Notes: generated from the sequence alone by a model not told the origin. Positions 9,096 through 19,897 are shown, counted from the first letter of the stretch. The stretch: 64,000 nt of DNA from Enterococcus xiangfangensis (GCF_005405365.1 NZ_BJDX01000006.1:1-64000); one strand, 5' to 3'. Made by a program: numbers and translations.

Positions 9096-9899
9096 TCAGC
9101 TTAATAACAAAGCATCGTCTTTCAGTTCGACGCCGGAATTTTGTTGGAAGAGTTCCATCAATTTTGGTACAGTCAAATGTTGTTTTTCAGCTTGGTTCAA
9201 GTCCAAAGCAATCTGTCCTTGATGCAGCATGATCAATCGATTGCCATACTGGATAGCATCTTCCATATTGTGGGTCACCATGAAGGCCGTCAGCTCCTGT
9301 TCACGAATCAAACGTTCAGTCAGCTGCATTACAGTCAATGACGTTTTTGGATCAAGCGCTGCAGTATGTTCATCTAATAAAATCAGATCAGGTCGTTGCA
9401 AAGTTGCCATCAACAAGGTGATCGCTTGGCGCTGTCCACCAGACAGCAAACCGATCTCAGCATCTAGCCGATTTTCTAAATTTAAATTCAGCATCGCTAA
9501 TTGTTCTTGGAAGAAACTGCGATCTTTGCTCTTCACTCCAAGTGAGAAGCCGCGTTTATGGCCGCGCTTTAATGCTAATGCTAAATTTTCTTCGACGGTC
9601 AAACGGACGGCTGTCCCCATTTTGGGATCTTGGAAGACACGGCTGATTCTTTTCGACCGTTTAGTTACGGAGTATTTGGTAATTTCTTCTTCATTTAGAA
9701 ACATTTGGCCTTCTTCGATCGGCAAAGTACCGGCAACGCTGTTCAGCAAAGTCGATTTACCAGCACCATTTCCGCCGATAATGGTTACAAATTCACCCGG
9801 TGCTAAGCTTAGATTGATTCCGCGCAACACGTGATTTTCATTGACGGTCCCGCGTTCGAAATATTGATGAAGGTTGTTGATTCTTAAAACTGGCTGCAT
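9096..9899 (-). CDS. ABC transporter ATP-binding protein (TrpZ-like)
   Basis: 267-residue ATPase of an ABC importer. Walker A is GGNGAGKST (about residues 41-49), the signature is LLSGGQRQA, Walker B LILLDEHTAALD and the H-loop VTHNMEDA. It ends the three-gene operon and starts directly at the stop of the permease gene (the coordinates abut), so translation is probably coupled. Family and gene order (lipoprotein, permease, ATPase) match the TrpXYZ/tyrosine-type importers of Firmicutes. The substrate is inferred from the family and from the leader peptide upstream of the operon; it is not shown by this protein. Confidence 0.9.
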   Translation of the reverse strand: MQPVLRINNLHQYFERGTVNENHVLRGINLSLAPGEFVTIIGGNGAGKSTLLNSVAGTLPIEEGQMFLNEEEITKYSVTKRSKRISRVFQDPKMGTAVRLTVEENLALALKRGHKRGFSLGVKSKDRSFFQEQLAMLNLNLENRLDAEIGLLSGGQRQAITLLMATLQRPDLILLDEHTAALDPKTSLTVMQLTERLIREQELTAFMVTHNMEDAIQYGNRLIMLHQGQIALDLNQAEKQHLTVPKLMELFQQNSGVELKDDALLLS

Positions 9900-10796
9900 C
9901 TAATTCGCCTCTTTCTGTTTAGGTTTTAAAGTAAATTTTGATCGAATTTGTGGTAAAGATAAGCAGATAACCAATACGATCGCTGAAGCTAATTTTGAAT
10001 CAGTCGGCTCAACATTCATTTCGAAGACTAACGCCAAGATGAAACGGTAAATAATTGCTCCAGCAACGATCGTAACTAAACGAACCCAGATTGGCTTATT
10101 GTGAAGCAGCACTTCTGCGATGATAATCGAAGCCAATCCGATAACGATTGTTCCAACACCGGAATTCAGATCAGCAAAGCCGTTGTTTTGTGCTAATAAC
10201 GCCCCAGAAAGAGCGATGCTGCCGTTTGAGATCATGTAGCCTAAGAGTTTCATGTTTTCTGTTTTGACCCCGTTAGCTTCACTCATATCAGGATTATCAC
10301 CTGTTGCTCGGACAGCTAACCCAATCTCTGTTTGGAAAAATAAGACCAATAGAAAGATCACTAACAAGGTAATCAACAAACCAATCAAGATGACCGCATT
10401 GTTTTTGCTGATGCCCATTGTTTGAGCTGCGGTAAAGATCGTATTTTCTCCCAATAACGCGATGTTGGGAGCGCCCATTACACGTGAAGTAATGGAGTAC
10501 AAGCCTGTCATCGTGATGATCCCGGCTAGCAATGCGGGGATTTTGAATTTTGTATTTAAGATTCCAGTTACTAAACCTGCTAACATTCCGCCGCCAAAAG
10601 CTAATAAAGTAGCTAGAATGGGATGGATCCCATTAACGATAGCAACGGCAGCAATCCCACCACCTAAAGGAAAACTCCCTTCAGCAGTTAGATCGGCAAT
10701 ATCTAAAATTCGAAAAGTCATGTAAACGCCGATTGCAAGCAATGACCAAAGGATCCCTTGCGACGTCGATGATAATAACAACGTGATAATATTCAT
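9900..10796 (-). CDS. ABC transporter permease (TrpY-like)
   Basis: 298 residues, highly hydrophobic with about eight membrane segments, of the branched-chain amino acid/ribose-type permease superfamily. The N-terminal ILDIADLTAEGSFPLGG is characteristic of permeases that go with PF04392 lipoproteins. It forms the membrane channel of the importer. ATG 10796 is followed 42 bases upstream by the end of the lipoprotein gene; AAGGAAG precedes the start. No odd features. Confidence 0.9.
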   Translation of the reverse strand: MNIITLLLSSTSQGILWSLLAIGVYMTFRILDIADLTAEGSFPLGGGIAAVAIVNGIHPILATLLAFGGGMLAGLVTGILNTKFKIPALLAGIITMTGLYSITSRVMGAPNIALLGENTIFTAAQTMGISKNNAVILIGLLITLLVIFLLVLFFQTEIGLAVRATGDNPDMSEANGVKTENMKLLGYMISNGSIALSGALLAQNNGFADLNSGVGTIVIGLASIIIAEVLLHNKPIWVRLVTIVAGAIIYRFILALVFEMNVEPTDSKLASAIVLVICLSLPQIRSKFTLKPKQKEAN

Positions 10797-10837
10797 GCTT
10801 CTTCCTTCTTTCTGGAACTGTCGTTCAACGGCTTCCT

Positions 10838-11800
10838 TTATTTTGGTTCTTTAATGCTGGCTGGATCGATTCCTAAAGCTTTCGCCATGTCTTCATTGAC
10901 GACTAATTTCAATGTGTCCGCAGATTCAACTGGAGTATCCGCTGGCTTTGCATCACCGTCTAAAATCTTGGCAGCCATTTTACCAGTTTGTTTACCTAAT
11001 GATTTGTAGTCGATCCCAACAGTAGCTAGACCGCCATCAGTCACTTGTTCTGTTGAGCCTGCAACTAATGGAATTTTCTTTTCTTTAACGACATCGCCGA
11101 TCACTGCGGCGGCACTCGCGAACGTATTATCTGTTGGAACATAGATTCCATCAGTTTCGTTTGCTAAAGATTCTGTTACTTGTTGAACGTCGTTAGTTGT
11201 GTTGGCTGTTTTTATTTTCACGGCAACACCAGCTTTTTTCAGCGCTTTTTCAGCAAGATCAGCTTGGATCTTGGAATTGGCTTCGCCGGCGTTATACATG
11301 ATTCCAATTGATTTTGCATCGGGAACGATCGACAATAAAAGCGCGATTTGTTTATCAATCGGTACCATGTCTGTGGTTCCTGTAACGTTTCCGCCAGGTT
11401 TTTTATCGCTTTTCACGAGCTTTGCTTCTTTTAAATCGGTCACTGCTGTAACGGTGATTGGAGTTTCCGTCGTTACATTCAATAGAGATTGAGCGGCGGG
11501 AGTTGCGATCCCTAAAAGCAGATCCGGTTCATCATTGACTAATTTTTCACTCATACTTTTTAGATTGTCTTGATTGTTTTGAGCGTTTTGGTAATCGATC
11601 TCTAAGTTGTCACCTTCTTTATAGCCACCTTCAGCCAATCCTTCTTTGAATCCTTCATACGCATTGTCTAATGAAGCATGTTGAACGAGTTGCAAGACAC
11701 CCACTTTTTTTACACTATCGTCACTTGCTTCTTTACTGCCGCAAGCACCTAACATCAATAAACTTACCAATCCAATTCCTGCTAATACTGTTTTTTTCAT
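10838..11800 (-). CDS. substrate-binding lipoprotein of ABC importer (PF04392, TrpX-like)
   Basis: 320 residues. A lipoprotein signal peptide ends in the lipobox LMLGAC, giving a lipid-anchored Cys at about residue 20. The mature part has the two-lobed periplasmic-binding fold of family PF04392: KKVGVLQLVQHASLDNAYEGFKEGL, GIATPAAQSLL, VPIDKQIALLLSIVPDAKSIGIMYN, VAGSTEQVTDGGLATVGIDY. Characterised family members bind tryptophan or tyrosine. GGAGA lies 9 nt before ATG 11800. The gene is preceded on its transcript by a 285-nt attenuator with an aromatic leader peptide, which supports an aromatic amino acid, perhaps tyrosine, as the substrate. First gene of the operon. Confidence 0.92.
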   Translation of the reverse strand: MKKTVLAGIGLVSLLMLGACGSKEASDDSVKKVGVLQLVQHASLDNAYEGFKEGLAEGGYKEGDNLEIDYQNAQNNQDNLKSMSEKLVNDEPDLLLGIATPAAQSLLNVTTETPITVTAVTDLKEAKLVKSDKKPGGNVTGTTDMVPIDKQIALLLSIVPDAKSIGIMYNAGEANSKIQADLAEKALKKAGVAVKIKTANTTNDVQQVTESLANETDGIYVPTDNTFASAAAVIGDVVKEKKIPLVAGSTEQVTDGGLATVGIDYKSLGKQTGKMAAKILDGDAKPADTPVESADTLKLVVNEDMAKALGIDPASIKEPK

Positions 11801-11820
11801 TATTTTCTCTCCTTTTGTAA

Positions 11821-11865
11821 TAAAAAATCACCCGCTTAGAATGAACGAAATTCTAAGTGGGTGAT
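11821..11865 (-). terminator. attenuator terminator before the lipoprotein gene
   Basis: On the minus strand a 16-bp stem (11865-11850 and 11842-11827, one A-C mismatch) with a 7-nt loop and TTTTTT. It ends 21 bases before the lipoprotein ATG, so readthrough must be controlled. The 5' arm can pair instead with 11903-11895. Confidence 0.92.
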
Positions 11866-11998
11866 ACAAATACAGAAATAGTATGATATTTCAGCCACTT
11901 AGATTTCTCTATGCGGCCGGTGATACGTTGAAATGCTCTAGCCATCATAGATACAAAAAACACTGAGGTCGTTTGTATCCATTGTGATGAATACAAAC

Positions 11999-12058
11999 CT
12001 ATCTAAAATAGCTAAAGTAATAGCGGTTATTCAGTTGTGAGTTTTTCGGATTCAGCAT
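11999..12058 (-). CDS. aromatic leader peptide (19 aa)
   Basis: Short ORF MLNPKNSQLNNRYYFSYFR and TAG stop. GGAGG at 12071-12067 is 8 nt before the ATG, and the ORF begins about 27 nt after the predicted transcription start, so it is well placed for translation. Five of the last seven residues are Tyr or Phe (Y13, Y14, F15, Y17, F18). The stop codon abuts hairpin H1. This is the layout of amino-acid attenuation peptides such as PheL or TrpL: a shortage of charged tRNA-Tyr/Phe would stall the ribosome on codons 13-18. It has no other apparent role. The ORF is too short for statistical support; the evidence is the ribosome site, the codon content and the matching transporter family. Confidence 0.8.
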   Translation of the reverse strand: MLNPKNSQLNNRYYFSYFR

Positions 12059-12091
12059 GTGAACAACCTCCAACTTGTTAAGATGTAGATT

Positions 12092-12120
12092 AGTATACGG
12101 TAAGAAAAATGAGATGTCAA
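12092..12120 (-). promoter_or_regulatory. promoter of the aromatic ABC operon
   Basis: Minus strand TTGACA (12120-12115), exactly 17-nt spacer, TATACT (12097-12092). Near-consensus sigma-A promoter that drives the leader. Confidence 0.92.
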
Positions 12121-12235
12121 TAATAAACTGAAGAATATTCAGAATATTCATGAATGTAAACCGATTTAAAATGAAATAATCTCATTGAAAGTTTTAAGAA
12201 AACCTTGCGTAAAGCTCCCGCAACTGCAGAGGCTA

Positions 12236-12264
12236 TTGACTTTTATGTTGATGTCATGTATCAT
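12236..12264 (+). promoter_or_regulatory. rpoB promoter
   Basis: TTGACT (12236-12241), 17-nt spacer, TATCAT (12259-12264). Transcription would start near 12271, giving a leader of about 235 nt. Confidence 0.85.
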
Positions 12265-12270
12265 ATTAAG

Positions 12271-12505
12271 TTGCTAAAACTATCTGAAATGATAAAAGGC
12301 AGGAACGAAATATTGTCCGTTCCGGCTTTTAATAAGGAAACAAAAGTAGAAGCTCGCGAATATTTTCAAGAGAACGTTCTATTTTTGGTTTTTTTTTGCC
12401 TAAAAGCCGCAAAAAATGTCAGGTGTTACATGAATTTAATTTATGTAACATAAATGTAATTTATCTTCGGAACGGTTTTCAAACTTTTAAGAGGGGTGAA
12501 GAAAC
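12271..12505 (+). ncRNA. rpoB leader RNA (Lacto-rpoB type position)
   Basis: Untranslated leader of rpoB; Lactobacillales are known to carry a conserved structured RNA here (Lacto-rpoB motif). Visible structure: GGAACG / CGTTCC (12302-12307, 12318-12323), a self-complementary AGAACGTTCT near 12373, and TGTTACAT / ATGTAACA near 12423-12449. CCGTTCCG (12317-12324) is also fully complementary to CGGAACGG (12468-12475), which could form an alternative long-range pair. GAGGGG at 12491 serves the TTG start. I assign the motif by position and order, not by alignment. Confidence 0.6.
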
Positions 12506-15500
12506 TTGGCTGGACACGTAGTGAAATACGGGAAACACCGAGAACGCAGAAGCTTCGCACAAATCAGTGAAGTGTTGGAATTACCGAATTTGATCGAAAT
12601 TCAAACAGATTCTTATCAATGGTTTCTAGATGAGGGCTTGCAAGAAATGTTTGAAGACATTTTGCCAATTGAAGATTTTAATGGAAACTTGTCACTTGAA
12701 TTTGTGGACTATGAATTGAAAGAACCTAAATACACCGTGGCAGAAGCACGCGCACACGATGCAAATTACTCTGCACCATTACACGTAGTTTTACGCTTAG
12801 TAAACCGCGAAACTGGCGAAATCAAATCACAAGAAGTATTCTTTGGCGATTTCCCATTAATGACAGAACAAGGAACATTTATTATCAACGGAGCTGAGCG
12901 GGTTATCGTTTCCCAATTGGTTCGTTCTCCCGGTGTTTATTTCCATGGAAAAGTGGATAAAAACGGGAAAGAAGGCTTCGGTTCAACAGTCATTCCTAAC
13001 CGTGGTGCATGGTTAGAAATGGAAACAGACGCAAAAGATATCTCTTATGTCCGAATCGACCGTACCCGTAAAATTCCTTTGACCACGTTAGTCCGTGCGC
13101 TAGGTTTTGGATCAGATGATACGATTTTTGAGATCTTCGGCGAAAGCGAATCATTACGTAACACTATCGAGAAAGACTTGCACAAAAATCCAAGTGATTC
13201 TCGTACTGAAGAAGGATTGAAAGACGTTTACGAACGTCTGCGTCCCGGCGAACCAAAAACAGCAGACAGCTCTCGTAGCTTGCTAACTGCTCGTTTCTTC
13301 GATCCAAAACGTTACGACTTAGCAAATGTTGGTCGTTACAAAGTAAATAAAAAATTAGACCTTAAAACACGTCTATTGAACTTGACGTTGGCTGAAACGT
13401 TAGTTGATCCTGAAACTGGCGAGATCATCATGGAAAAAGGGACCGTTATTACTCATCAAGTAATGGAAGAAACACTTGGTGCGCATTTAGAAAACGGCTT
13501 GAATTCTGTGACTTACTACCCATCAGAAGATGCTGTCGTAACAGATCCAATGACTGTTCAAGTAATCAAAGTCTTTTCACCAAAAGATCCAGAACGTGAA
13601 GTAACAGTGATCGGTAATGCTTATCCTGATACTTCTGTCCGGACTGTTCGTCCTGCTGACATCATCGCTTCAATGAGCTATTTCTTGAACTTGATGGAAA
13701 ACATCGGCAACGTCGACGATATCGACCATTTAGGAAACCGTCGTATTCGTTCAGTCGGTGAATTGTTGCAAAATCAATTCCGTATCGGGTTAGCTCGGAT
13801 GGAACGTGTCGTTCGCGAACGTATGTCGATCCAAGATCAAGAAACATTGACGCCACAACAATTGATCAATATTCGTCCAGTTGTTGCCAGCATCAAAGAA
13901 TTCTTTGGATCTTCTCAATTGTCACAGTTCATGGACCAAACCAATCCGTTAGGGGAGTTGACGCATAAACGTCGTCTATCTGCCTTAGGACCTGGTGGTT
14001 TGACACGTGACCGTGCTGGCTATGAAGTCCGCGACGTTCACTATTCTCACTATGGCCGGATGTGTCCGATTGAAACGCCTGAAGGACCTAACATCGGTTT
14101 GATCAACAGTTTGGCTTCGTATGCCAAAGTTAACAAATTCGGTTTCATCGAAACACCTTATCGTCGTGTCGATCGTTCAACAGGTAAAGTAACAGACAAG
14201 ATCGATTACTTAACTGCTGATATCGAAGACCATTATGTTGTTGCTCAAGCAAACAGCAAATTGAACGATGACGGAACATTCGTTGAAGAAGTCGTTATGG
14301 CTCGTGCAACTTCTGAAAACTTGGAAGTTACGATCGATAAAGTTGACTACATGGACGTATCTCCTAAACAAGTAGTTGCTGTCGCTACTGCTTGTATCCC
14401 ATTCTTGGAAAACGATGACTCGAACCGTGCCTTGATGGGAGCGAACATGCAGCGTCAAGCCGTGCCTTTGATCAATCCTAAGTCTCCTTGGGTTGGTACC
14501 GGTATGGAATACAAAGCCGCGCATGACTCAGGTGCCGCGTTATTATGTAAAAATGATGGTGTCGTTGAATTTGTTGACGCCCACGAAGTTCGTGTACGCC
14601 GCGACAATGGCGCATTAGATAAATATGATATTACCAAATTCCGTCGTTCAAACTCAGGGACTAGCTACAACCAACGTCCATTAGTTGGATTAGGCGAAAA
14701 AGTTGAAGTTGGCGACATTTTAGCTGACGGACCTTCTATGGAAAACGGCGAATTGGCTTTAGGTCAAAACGTTGTCGTAGCCTTCATGACTTGGGAAGGA
14801 TACAACTACGAAGATGCGATCATCATGAGCCGTCGTTTGGTCAAAGATGATGTGTATACTTCAATTCATATTGAAGAATATGAATCAGAAGCACGTGATA
14901 CAAAATTAGGACCTGAAGAAATCACTCGCGAAATCCCGAATGTCGGGGAAGACGCATTGAAGAACTTGGACGAAATGGGGATTATCCGCATTGGTGCCGA
15001 AGTTCATGATGGCGACTTATTAGTGGGTAAAGTCACTCCTAAAGGGGTAACTGAACTATCAGCAGAAGAACGCTTATTGCATGCGATCTTCGGCGAAAAA
15101 GCGCGTGAAGTCCGCGATACCTCTCTACGTGTGCCTCATGGCGGCGGCGGAATCGTTCATGATGTGAAGATCTTTACTCGTGAAGCAGGCGACGAATTAT
15201 CTCCTGGTGTAAATATGTTAGTGCGCGTCTACATCGTGCAAAAACGTAAGATCCATGAAGGGGACAAAATGGCCGGCCGTCACGGAAATAAAGGGGTCGT
15301 TTCTCGGATCATGCCGGAAGAAGACATGCCATTCTTGCCAGACGGTACACCAGTTGACATCATGTTGAATCCTTTAGGGGTGCCATCACGGATGAATATT
15401 GGACAAGTATTGGAATTGCATTTAGGTATGGCAGCTCGTCAATTAGGAATCCATGTTGCAACACCAGTCTTTGATGGTGCGCAAGATAGCGATGTTTGGG

Positions 15501-16123
15501 AAACTGTCCGTGAAGCTCGTATGGCTGCAGACGCTAAGACTGTTCTTTACGATGGACGTACAGGTGAACCATTCGACAACCGGATCTCAGTTGGCGTGAT
15601 GTACATGATCAAATTGGCCCACATGGTCGATGATAAATTGCATGCTCGTTCAATTGGACCTTACTCTCTTGTTACGCAACAACCATTGGGTGGTAAAGCT
15701 CAATTTGGTGGACAACGTTTCGGAGAAATGGAAGTTTGGGCACTGGAAGCATACGGTGCTGCTTACACATTACAAGAAATCTTGACTTACAAATCAGATG
15801 ATGTAGTCGGTCGTGTGAAAACTTACGAAGCCATCGTCAAAGGTGAACCTATTCCAAAACCAGGCGTGCCTGAATCTTTCCGCGTATTAGTGAAAGAATT
15901 GCAAGCTCTTGGTTTAGATATGCAAGTCTTAGATATTAATGACAAAGAAATCGAGTTGCGAGATATGGATGATGATGATGACGACTTGATCACAGTTGAC
16001 GCTTTGACAAAATATGCAGAACAACAACAATCTGCAAAAGAAGTTGAAGAAAAAGCAGCTGCTGAAAAAGCGGAACAAAAATCAGATTTGATCCAAGAAA
16101 TCGAAACTGCTGAAGACTTATAA
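12506..16123 (+). CDS. rpoB: RNA polymerase beta subunit
   Basis: 1205 residues, catalytic beta subunit of RNA polymerase. The enterococcal N-terminus [27 protein letters not shown] begins at a TTG codon 12506 after GAGGGGTGAAG; there is no ATG in a suitable place. The rifampicin region [32 protein letters not shown] looks wild type (Asp, His, Arg and Ser at the usual resistance positions). The C-terminal part has the conserved [21 protein letters not shown] and an acidic tail rich in Asp and Lys/Glu. Forms a two-gene operon with rpoC, 74 bases downstream. Confidence 0.98.
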   Translation: MAGHVVKYGKHRERRSFAQISEVLELPNLIEIQTDSYQWFLDEGLQEMFEDILPIEDFNGNLSLEFVDYELKEPKYTVAEARAHDANYSAPLHVVLRLVNRETGEIKSQEVFFGDFPLMTEQGTFIINGAERVIVSQLVRSPGVYFHGKVDKNGKEGFGSTVIPNRGAWLEMETDAKDISYVRIDRTRKIPLTTLVRALGFGSDDTIFEIFGESESLRNTIEKDLHKNPSDSRTEEGLKDVYERLRPGEPKTADSSRSLLTARFFDPKRYDLANVGRYKVNKKLDLKTRLLNLTLAETLVDPETGEIIMEKGTVITHQVMEETLGAHLENGLNSVTYYPSEDAVVTDPMTVQVIKVFSPKDPEREVTVIGNAYPDTSVRTVRPADIIASMSYFLNLMENIGNVDDIDHLGNRRIRSVGELLQNQFRIGLARMERVVRERMSIQDQETLTPQQLINIRPVVASIKEFFGSSQLSQFMDQTNPLGELTHKRRLSALGPGGLTRDRAGYEVRDVHYSHYGRMCPIETPEGPNIGLINSLASYAKVNKFGFIETPYRRVDRSTGKVTDKIDYLTADIEDHYVVAQANSKLNDDGTFVEEVVMARATSENLEVTIDKVDYMDVSPKQVVAVATACIPFLENDDSNRALMGANMQRQAVPLINPKSPWVGTGMEYKAAHDSGAALLCKNDGVVEFVDAHEVRVRRDNGALDKYDITKFRRSNSGTSYNQRPLVGLGEKVEVGDILADGPSMENGELALGQNVVVAFMTWEGYNYEDAIIMSRRLVKDDVYTSIHIEEYESEARDTKLGPEEITREIPNVGEDALKNLDEMGIIRIGAEVHDGDLLVGKVTPKGVTELSAEERLLHAIFGEKAREVRDTSLRVPHGGGGIVHDVKIFTREAGDELSPGVNMLVRVYIVQKRKIHEGDKMAGRHGNKGVVSRIMPEEDMPFLPDGTPVDIMLNPLGVPSRMNIGQVLELHLGMAARQLGIHVATPVFDGAQDSDVWETVREARMAADAKTVLYDGRTGEPFDNRISVGVMYMIKLAHMVDDKLHARSIGPYSLVTQQPLGGKAQFGGQRFGEMEVWALEAYGAAYTLQEILTYKSDDVVGRVKTYEAIVKGEPIPKPGVPESFRVLVKELQALGLDMQVLDINDKEIELRDMDDDDDDLITVDALTKYAEQQQSAKEVEEKAAAEKAEQKSDLIQEIETAEDL

Positions 16124-16140
16124 GCGTCGCGCTTGCCATA

Positions 16141-16171
16141 CGTAAGTCAGCTAATCCTTAGCTGACTTACG
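16141..16171 (+). other. intercistronic hairpin between rpoB and rpoC
   Basis: A perfect 14-bp stem (16141-16154 with 16158-16171) closed by the 3-nt loop TCC. No T run follows, so it is not a standard terminator. It lies 12 bases before the rpoC ribosome site and may be a processing or mRNA-stability element. Confidence 0.8.
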
Positions 16172-16197
16172 ATAAAATGAAATGGAGGGAAACCCTT

Positions 16198-19100
16198 TTG
16201 ATCGATGTAAATAAATTCGAAAGTATGCAAATAGGTTTGGCTTCTCCTGAAAAAATCAGAAGCTGGTCATACGGTGAAGTAAAAAAACCGGAAACCATTA
16301 ACTATCGTACATTGAAGCCTGAACGCGAAGGATTATTCGATGAAAGAATTTTTGGGCCAACCAAAGACTGGGAATGTGCCTGTGGAAAATATAAACGGAT
16401 CCGTTATAAAGGAATCGTCTGTGACCGTTGTGGTGTAGAAGTTACCCGCTCTAAAGTTCGTCGCGAACGGATGGGTCACATCGAATTAGCAGCACCAGTA
16501 ACACACATCTGGTATTTCAAAGGAATTCCTTCTCGCATGGGTCTTGTCTTAGACATGAGTCCTCGTGCGTTGGAAGAAATCATCTACTTTGCATCTTATG
16601 TCGTGATTGATCCAGGTAATACGAGCCTAGAGAAAAAACAATTGTTAACTGAACGTGAATATCGTGAAAAACGGGATCAATACGGTCAAGAATTCCACGC
16701 GGCAATGGGTGCCGAAGCGATCAAACAATTATTAGATAAAGTTGATCTAGATGGTGAGTCCGCAGAATTAAAAGAAGAATTAAAAACAGCTCAAGGTCAA
16801 AAACGGACCCGTGCGATCCGTCGTTTAGACGTATTAGAAGCATTCCGTTCTTCTGGTAATCTTCCAGGTTGGATGGTTATGAATGTGATCCCTGTCATTC
16901 CGCCAGATTTACGTCCGATGGTTCAATTAGAAGGTGGTCGTTTTGCAACGAGTGACTTGAACGACCTATACCGTCGTGTAATCAACCGTAACAACCGTTT
17001 GAAACGTTTGTTGGACTTGAATGCACCAAATATCATTGTTCAAAATGAAAAACGGATGTTGCAAGAAGCGGTAGATGCGTTGATCGATAATGGTCGTCGC
17101 GGCCGTCCTGTTACAGGACCAGGTAACCGTCCATTGAAATCTTTATCTCACATGTTGAAAGGGAAACAAGGTCGTTTCCGTCAAAACTTGCTGGGTAAAC
17201 GGGTCGATTATTCTGCGCGTTCAGTTATCGTTGTTGGACCGTTCTTGAAAATGTATCAATGTGGTCTGCCAAAAGAAATGGCGATCGAATTGTTCAAACC
17301 TTTCGTAATGAAAGAATTAGTTCAACGTGAGATTGCATCAAATATCAAAAATGCCAAACGTAAAATCGAACGTCAAGAAGACGTTGTCTGGGATGTTTTA
17401 GAAGAAGTTATCAAAGAACATCCTGTATTGCTGAACCGAGCACCTACGTTGCACAGACTTGGTATCCAAGCGTTCGAACCAATCTTAGTTGAAGGTCGTG
17501 CAATCCGTCTTCACCCATTAGTATGTGAAGCCTACAATGCCGATTTCGATGGTGACCAAATGGCTGTCCATTTACCACTAGGCGAAGAAGCACAAGCAGA
17601 AGCTCGGATGTTGATGCTAGCTGCAACACATATCTTGAACCCGAAAGACGGCAAACCAGTCGTTACGCCATCACAAGATATGGTGTTAGGTAATTATTAC
17701 TTAACAATGGAAGAAGAAGGTCGCGAAGGTGAAGGAATGATCTTCCGTGACATGAATGAAGCTGTCTTAGCATGGCGCAACGGCTACGTTCATTTGCATT
17801 CACGTGTGGCTGTTGACCCTAATACATTAGGCGACAAACCATTTACTGAAGAACAAAAAGAACGGATGCTGATCACGACTGTTGGGAAAATTATTTTCAA
17901 CGAGATTATGCCGCAAGAGTTCCCTTACTTGAACGAACCGACTGATTTCAACTTGACGCAACACACACCTGACAAATACTTTGTCGAAAAAGGTGCGGAT
18001 ATTCCTGCAGCGATCAAAGAACAAGCGATCATTTTACCATTCAAGAAGAAAAATCTTGGAAATATCATCGCTGAAGTCTTTAAACGTTTCAAAGTAACGG
18101 ATACGTCAATGATGCTTGACCGAATGAAAGACTTAGGTTATAAACATTCGACTCATGCGGGTATGACTGTTGGTATCGCTGATATCATGGCTTTGGCTGA
18201 AAAACAAGAAATCATCGATAACGCCCACAAACAAGTTGGCACGATCACGAAACAATTCCGCCGTGGTTTGATTACGGATGACGAACGGTATGAACGTGTT
18301 ATCGCAGTTTGGAATGCGGCTAAAGATGATATCCAACAACGTTTGATGGAATCCTTAGATGCTAAGAACCCAATCTTCATGATGTCTGACTCTGGAGCCC
18401 GTGGTAACATCTCCAACTTTACTCAGCTTGCTGGGATGCGTGGATTGATGGCCGCTCCGAATGGACAAATCATGGAATTGCCGATCATTTCTAATTTCCG
18501 TGAAGGACTATCTGTCTTGGAAATGTTTATCTCCACTCACGGGGCTCGTAAAGGGATGACCGATACTGCCTTGAAGACTGCCGATTCAGGTTACTTGACT
18601 CGTCGTTTAGTTGACGTTGCCCAAGATGTGATCGTACGTGAAGAAGATTGCGGAACTGACCGTGGTCTAGAAATCTCTGCGATTCGTGAAGGAAACGAAA
18701 TCATCGAATCATTGGAAGAACGTCTAGTTGGACGTTATACGCAAAAATCAGTAATGCATCCTGAAACAGGCGAAGTAATTTTACCTGGCGATGCATTGAT
18801 CAGCGAAACAGACGCTAAACGAATCATGGATGCTGGCGTTGAAAAATTAACGATCCGCTCAGTATTCACATGTAATACTAAACACGGAGTATGTAAACAT
18901 TGTTATGGCCGCAACTTAGCAACTGGCGACGACGTTGAAGTCGGTGAAGCAGTTGGTACTATCGCCGCTCAATCAATCGGCGAACCTGGTACTCAATTAA
19001 CAATGCGTACATTCCATACCGGTGGGGTTGCTGGAGACGATATCACACAAGGTCTTCCTCGTGTCCAAGAAATCTTTGAAGCACGTAATCCTAAAGGTTT

Positions 19101-19851
19101 AGCTGTTATTACTGAAGTTACTGGTGAAGTTGTTGAGATTGCTGAAGATGCTGCAACACGATCAAAAGAAGTCACTGTCAAAGGTGAAACCGATACGCGT
19201 ACGTATACTGTTCCTTACACCGCTCGGATGAAAGTGGCAGAAGGCGATATGATTCATCGTGGAGAACGCTTGACAGAAGGTTCAATCGATCCTAAACACT
19301 TATTGCAAGTGCGCGATGTCATCTCAGTTGAGACTTACTTGCTGCGTGAAGTTCAACGTGTTTACCGAATGCAAGGGGTAGAAATCGGCGACAAACATAT
19401 TGAAGTAATGGTTCGTCAAATGTTGCGCAAAGTCCGCGTAATGGATCCAGGCGATACAGATATCTTGCCAGGTACATTATTGGATATTGCTGACTTTAAA
19501 GACCAAAACTACAATACATTGGTTGCTGGCGGAACACCCGCAACATCTCGTCCAGTCTTGCTTGGTATCACTAAAGCATCATTGGAAACAAACAGTTTCT
19601 TATCTGCCGCATCATTCCAAGAAACAACGCGTGTCTTGACCGATGCTGCGATCCGCGGTAAGAAAGATCCATTACTTGGATTGAAAGAAAATGTTATTAT
19701 CGGTAAGATTATCCCTGCCGGAACTGGTATGGCGACTTACCGCAACATGGAACCAAAAGAAGTTGTTGTGGCTAGCGAAAATGTCTACAGTATCTCTGAT
19801 ATTGAAGCACAAATGGCAGCCGAAGACGCTTTGAACAATCCATTGAATTAA
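16198..19851 (+). CDS. rpoC: RNA polymerase beta' subunit
   Basis: 1217 residues. The N-terminal zinc site [23 protein letters not shown], the active-site motif [12 protein letters not shown] that holds the catalytic magnesium, and the C-terminal second zinc site with [13 protein letters not shown] are all intact. An ATG at 16177 is in frame, but the ribosome site GGAGGG (16184-16189) lies downstream of it; the start is therefore TTG 16198, giving [23 protein letters not shown] as in other enterococci. Both polymerase genes thus use TTG. Terminator at 19863. Confidence 0.97.
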   Translation: MIDVNKFESMQIGLASPEKIRSWSYGEVKKPETINYRTLKPEREGLFDERIFGPTKDWECACGKYKRIRYKGIVCDRCGVEVTRSKVRRERMGHIELAAPVTHIWYFKGIPSRMGLVLDMSPRALEEIIYFASYVVIDPGNTSLEKKQLLTEREYREKRDQYGQEFHAAMGAEAIKQLLDKVDLDGESAELKEELKTAQGQKRTRAIRRLDVLEAFRSSGNLPGWMVMNVIPVIPPDLRPMVQLEGGRFATSDLNDLYRRVINRNNRLKRLLDLNAPNIIVQNEKRMLQEAVDALIDNGRRGRPVTGPGNRPLKSLSHMLKGKQGRFRQNLLGKRVDYSARSVIVVGPFLKMYQCGLPKEMAIELFKPFVMKELVQREIASNIKNAKRKIERQEDVVWDVLEEVIKEHPVLLNRAPTLHRLGIQAFEPILVEGRAIRLHPLVCEAYNADFDGDQMAVHLPLGEEAQAEARMLMLAATHILNPKDGKPVVTPSQDMVLGNYYLTMEEEGREGEGMIFRDMNEAVLAWRNGYVHLHSRVAVDPNTLGDKPFTEEQKERMLITTVGKIIFNEIMPQEFPYLNEPTDFNLTQHTPDKYFVEKGADIPAAIKEQAIILPFKKKNLGNIIAEVFKRFKVTDTSMMLDRMKDLGYKHSTHAGMTVGIADIMALAEKQEIIDNAHKQVGTITKQFRRGLITDDERYERVIAVWNAAKDDIQQRLMESLDAKNPIFMMSDSGARGNISNFTQLAGMRGLMAAPNGQIMELPIISNFREGLSVLEMFISTHGARKGMTDTALKTADSGYLTRRLVDVAQDVIVREEDCGTDRGLEISAIREGNEIIESLEERLVGRYTQKSVMHPETGEVILPGDALISETDAKRIMDAGVEKLTIRSVFTCNTKHGVCKHCYGRNLATGDDVEVGEAVGTIAAQSIGEPGTQLTMRTFHTGGVAGDDITQGLPRVQEIFEARNPKGLAVITEVTGEVVEIAEDAATRSKEVTVKGETDTRTYTVPYTARMKVAEGDMIHRGERLTEGSIDPKHLLQVRDVISVETYLLREVQRVYRMQGVEIGDKHIEVMVRQMLRKVRVMDPGDTDILPGTLLDIADFKDQNYNTLVAGGTPATSRPVLLGITKASLETNSFLSAASFQETTRVLTDAAIRGKKDPLLGLKENVIIGKIIPAGTGMATYRNMEPKEVVVASENVYSISDIEAQMAAEDALNNPLN

Positions 19852-19862
19852 TGGAAATTCTA

Positions 19863-19897
19863 GACCACAAGATTCTTTGAATCTTGTGGTCTTTTTT
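19863..19897 (+). terminator. terminator of rpoBC
   Basis: Perfect 13-bp stem GACCACAAGATTC / GAATCTTGTGGTC with a 3-nt loop and TTTTTT. Confidence 0.95.

Larger units (their letters stand above)
11821..12085 (-). promoter_or_regulatory. peptide-leader transcription attenuator of the aromatic ABC operon
   Basis: Leader RNA of about 265 nt on the minus strand. In order: leader ORF (12058-11999); hairpin H1 GTTTGTAT / ATACAAAC (11998-11991 with 11978-11971), which begins right after the stop codon; a competing stem GATACAAA / TTTGTATC (11979-11972 with 11957-11950); a stem TCTATG / CATAGA (11951-11946 with 11913-11908); an antiterminator arm TCTAAGTGG (11903-11895) that is fully complementary to CCACTTAGA (11860-11852), which is the 5' arm of the terminator; and the terminator itself. 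A further TTTGTATC copy sits at 11870-11863 on the edge of the terminator. No T-box sequence is present. The scheme of stalled ribosome and alternative pairing is inferred. Confidence 0.82.

Noticed and set aside
11821..12085. T-box riboswitch before the aromatic ABC operon
   Set aside because: No T-box core is found, and the antiterminator is fully paired with the terminator arm; the leader ORF with its own ribosome site explains the layout better.
12205..12453. 82-codon plus-strand frame upstream of rpoB
   Set aside because: It spans the rpoB promoter and leader hairpins, and its start lacks a ribosome site; the region is a leader RNA.
13900..14020. Rifampicin-resistance change in rpoB
   Set aside because: The residues at the usual resistance positions (Asp, His, Arg and Ser of the cluster) are the wild-type ones.
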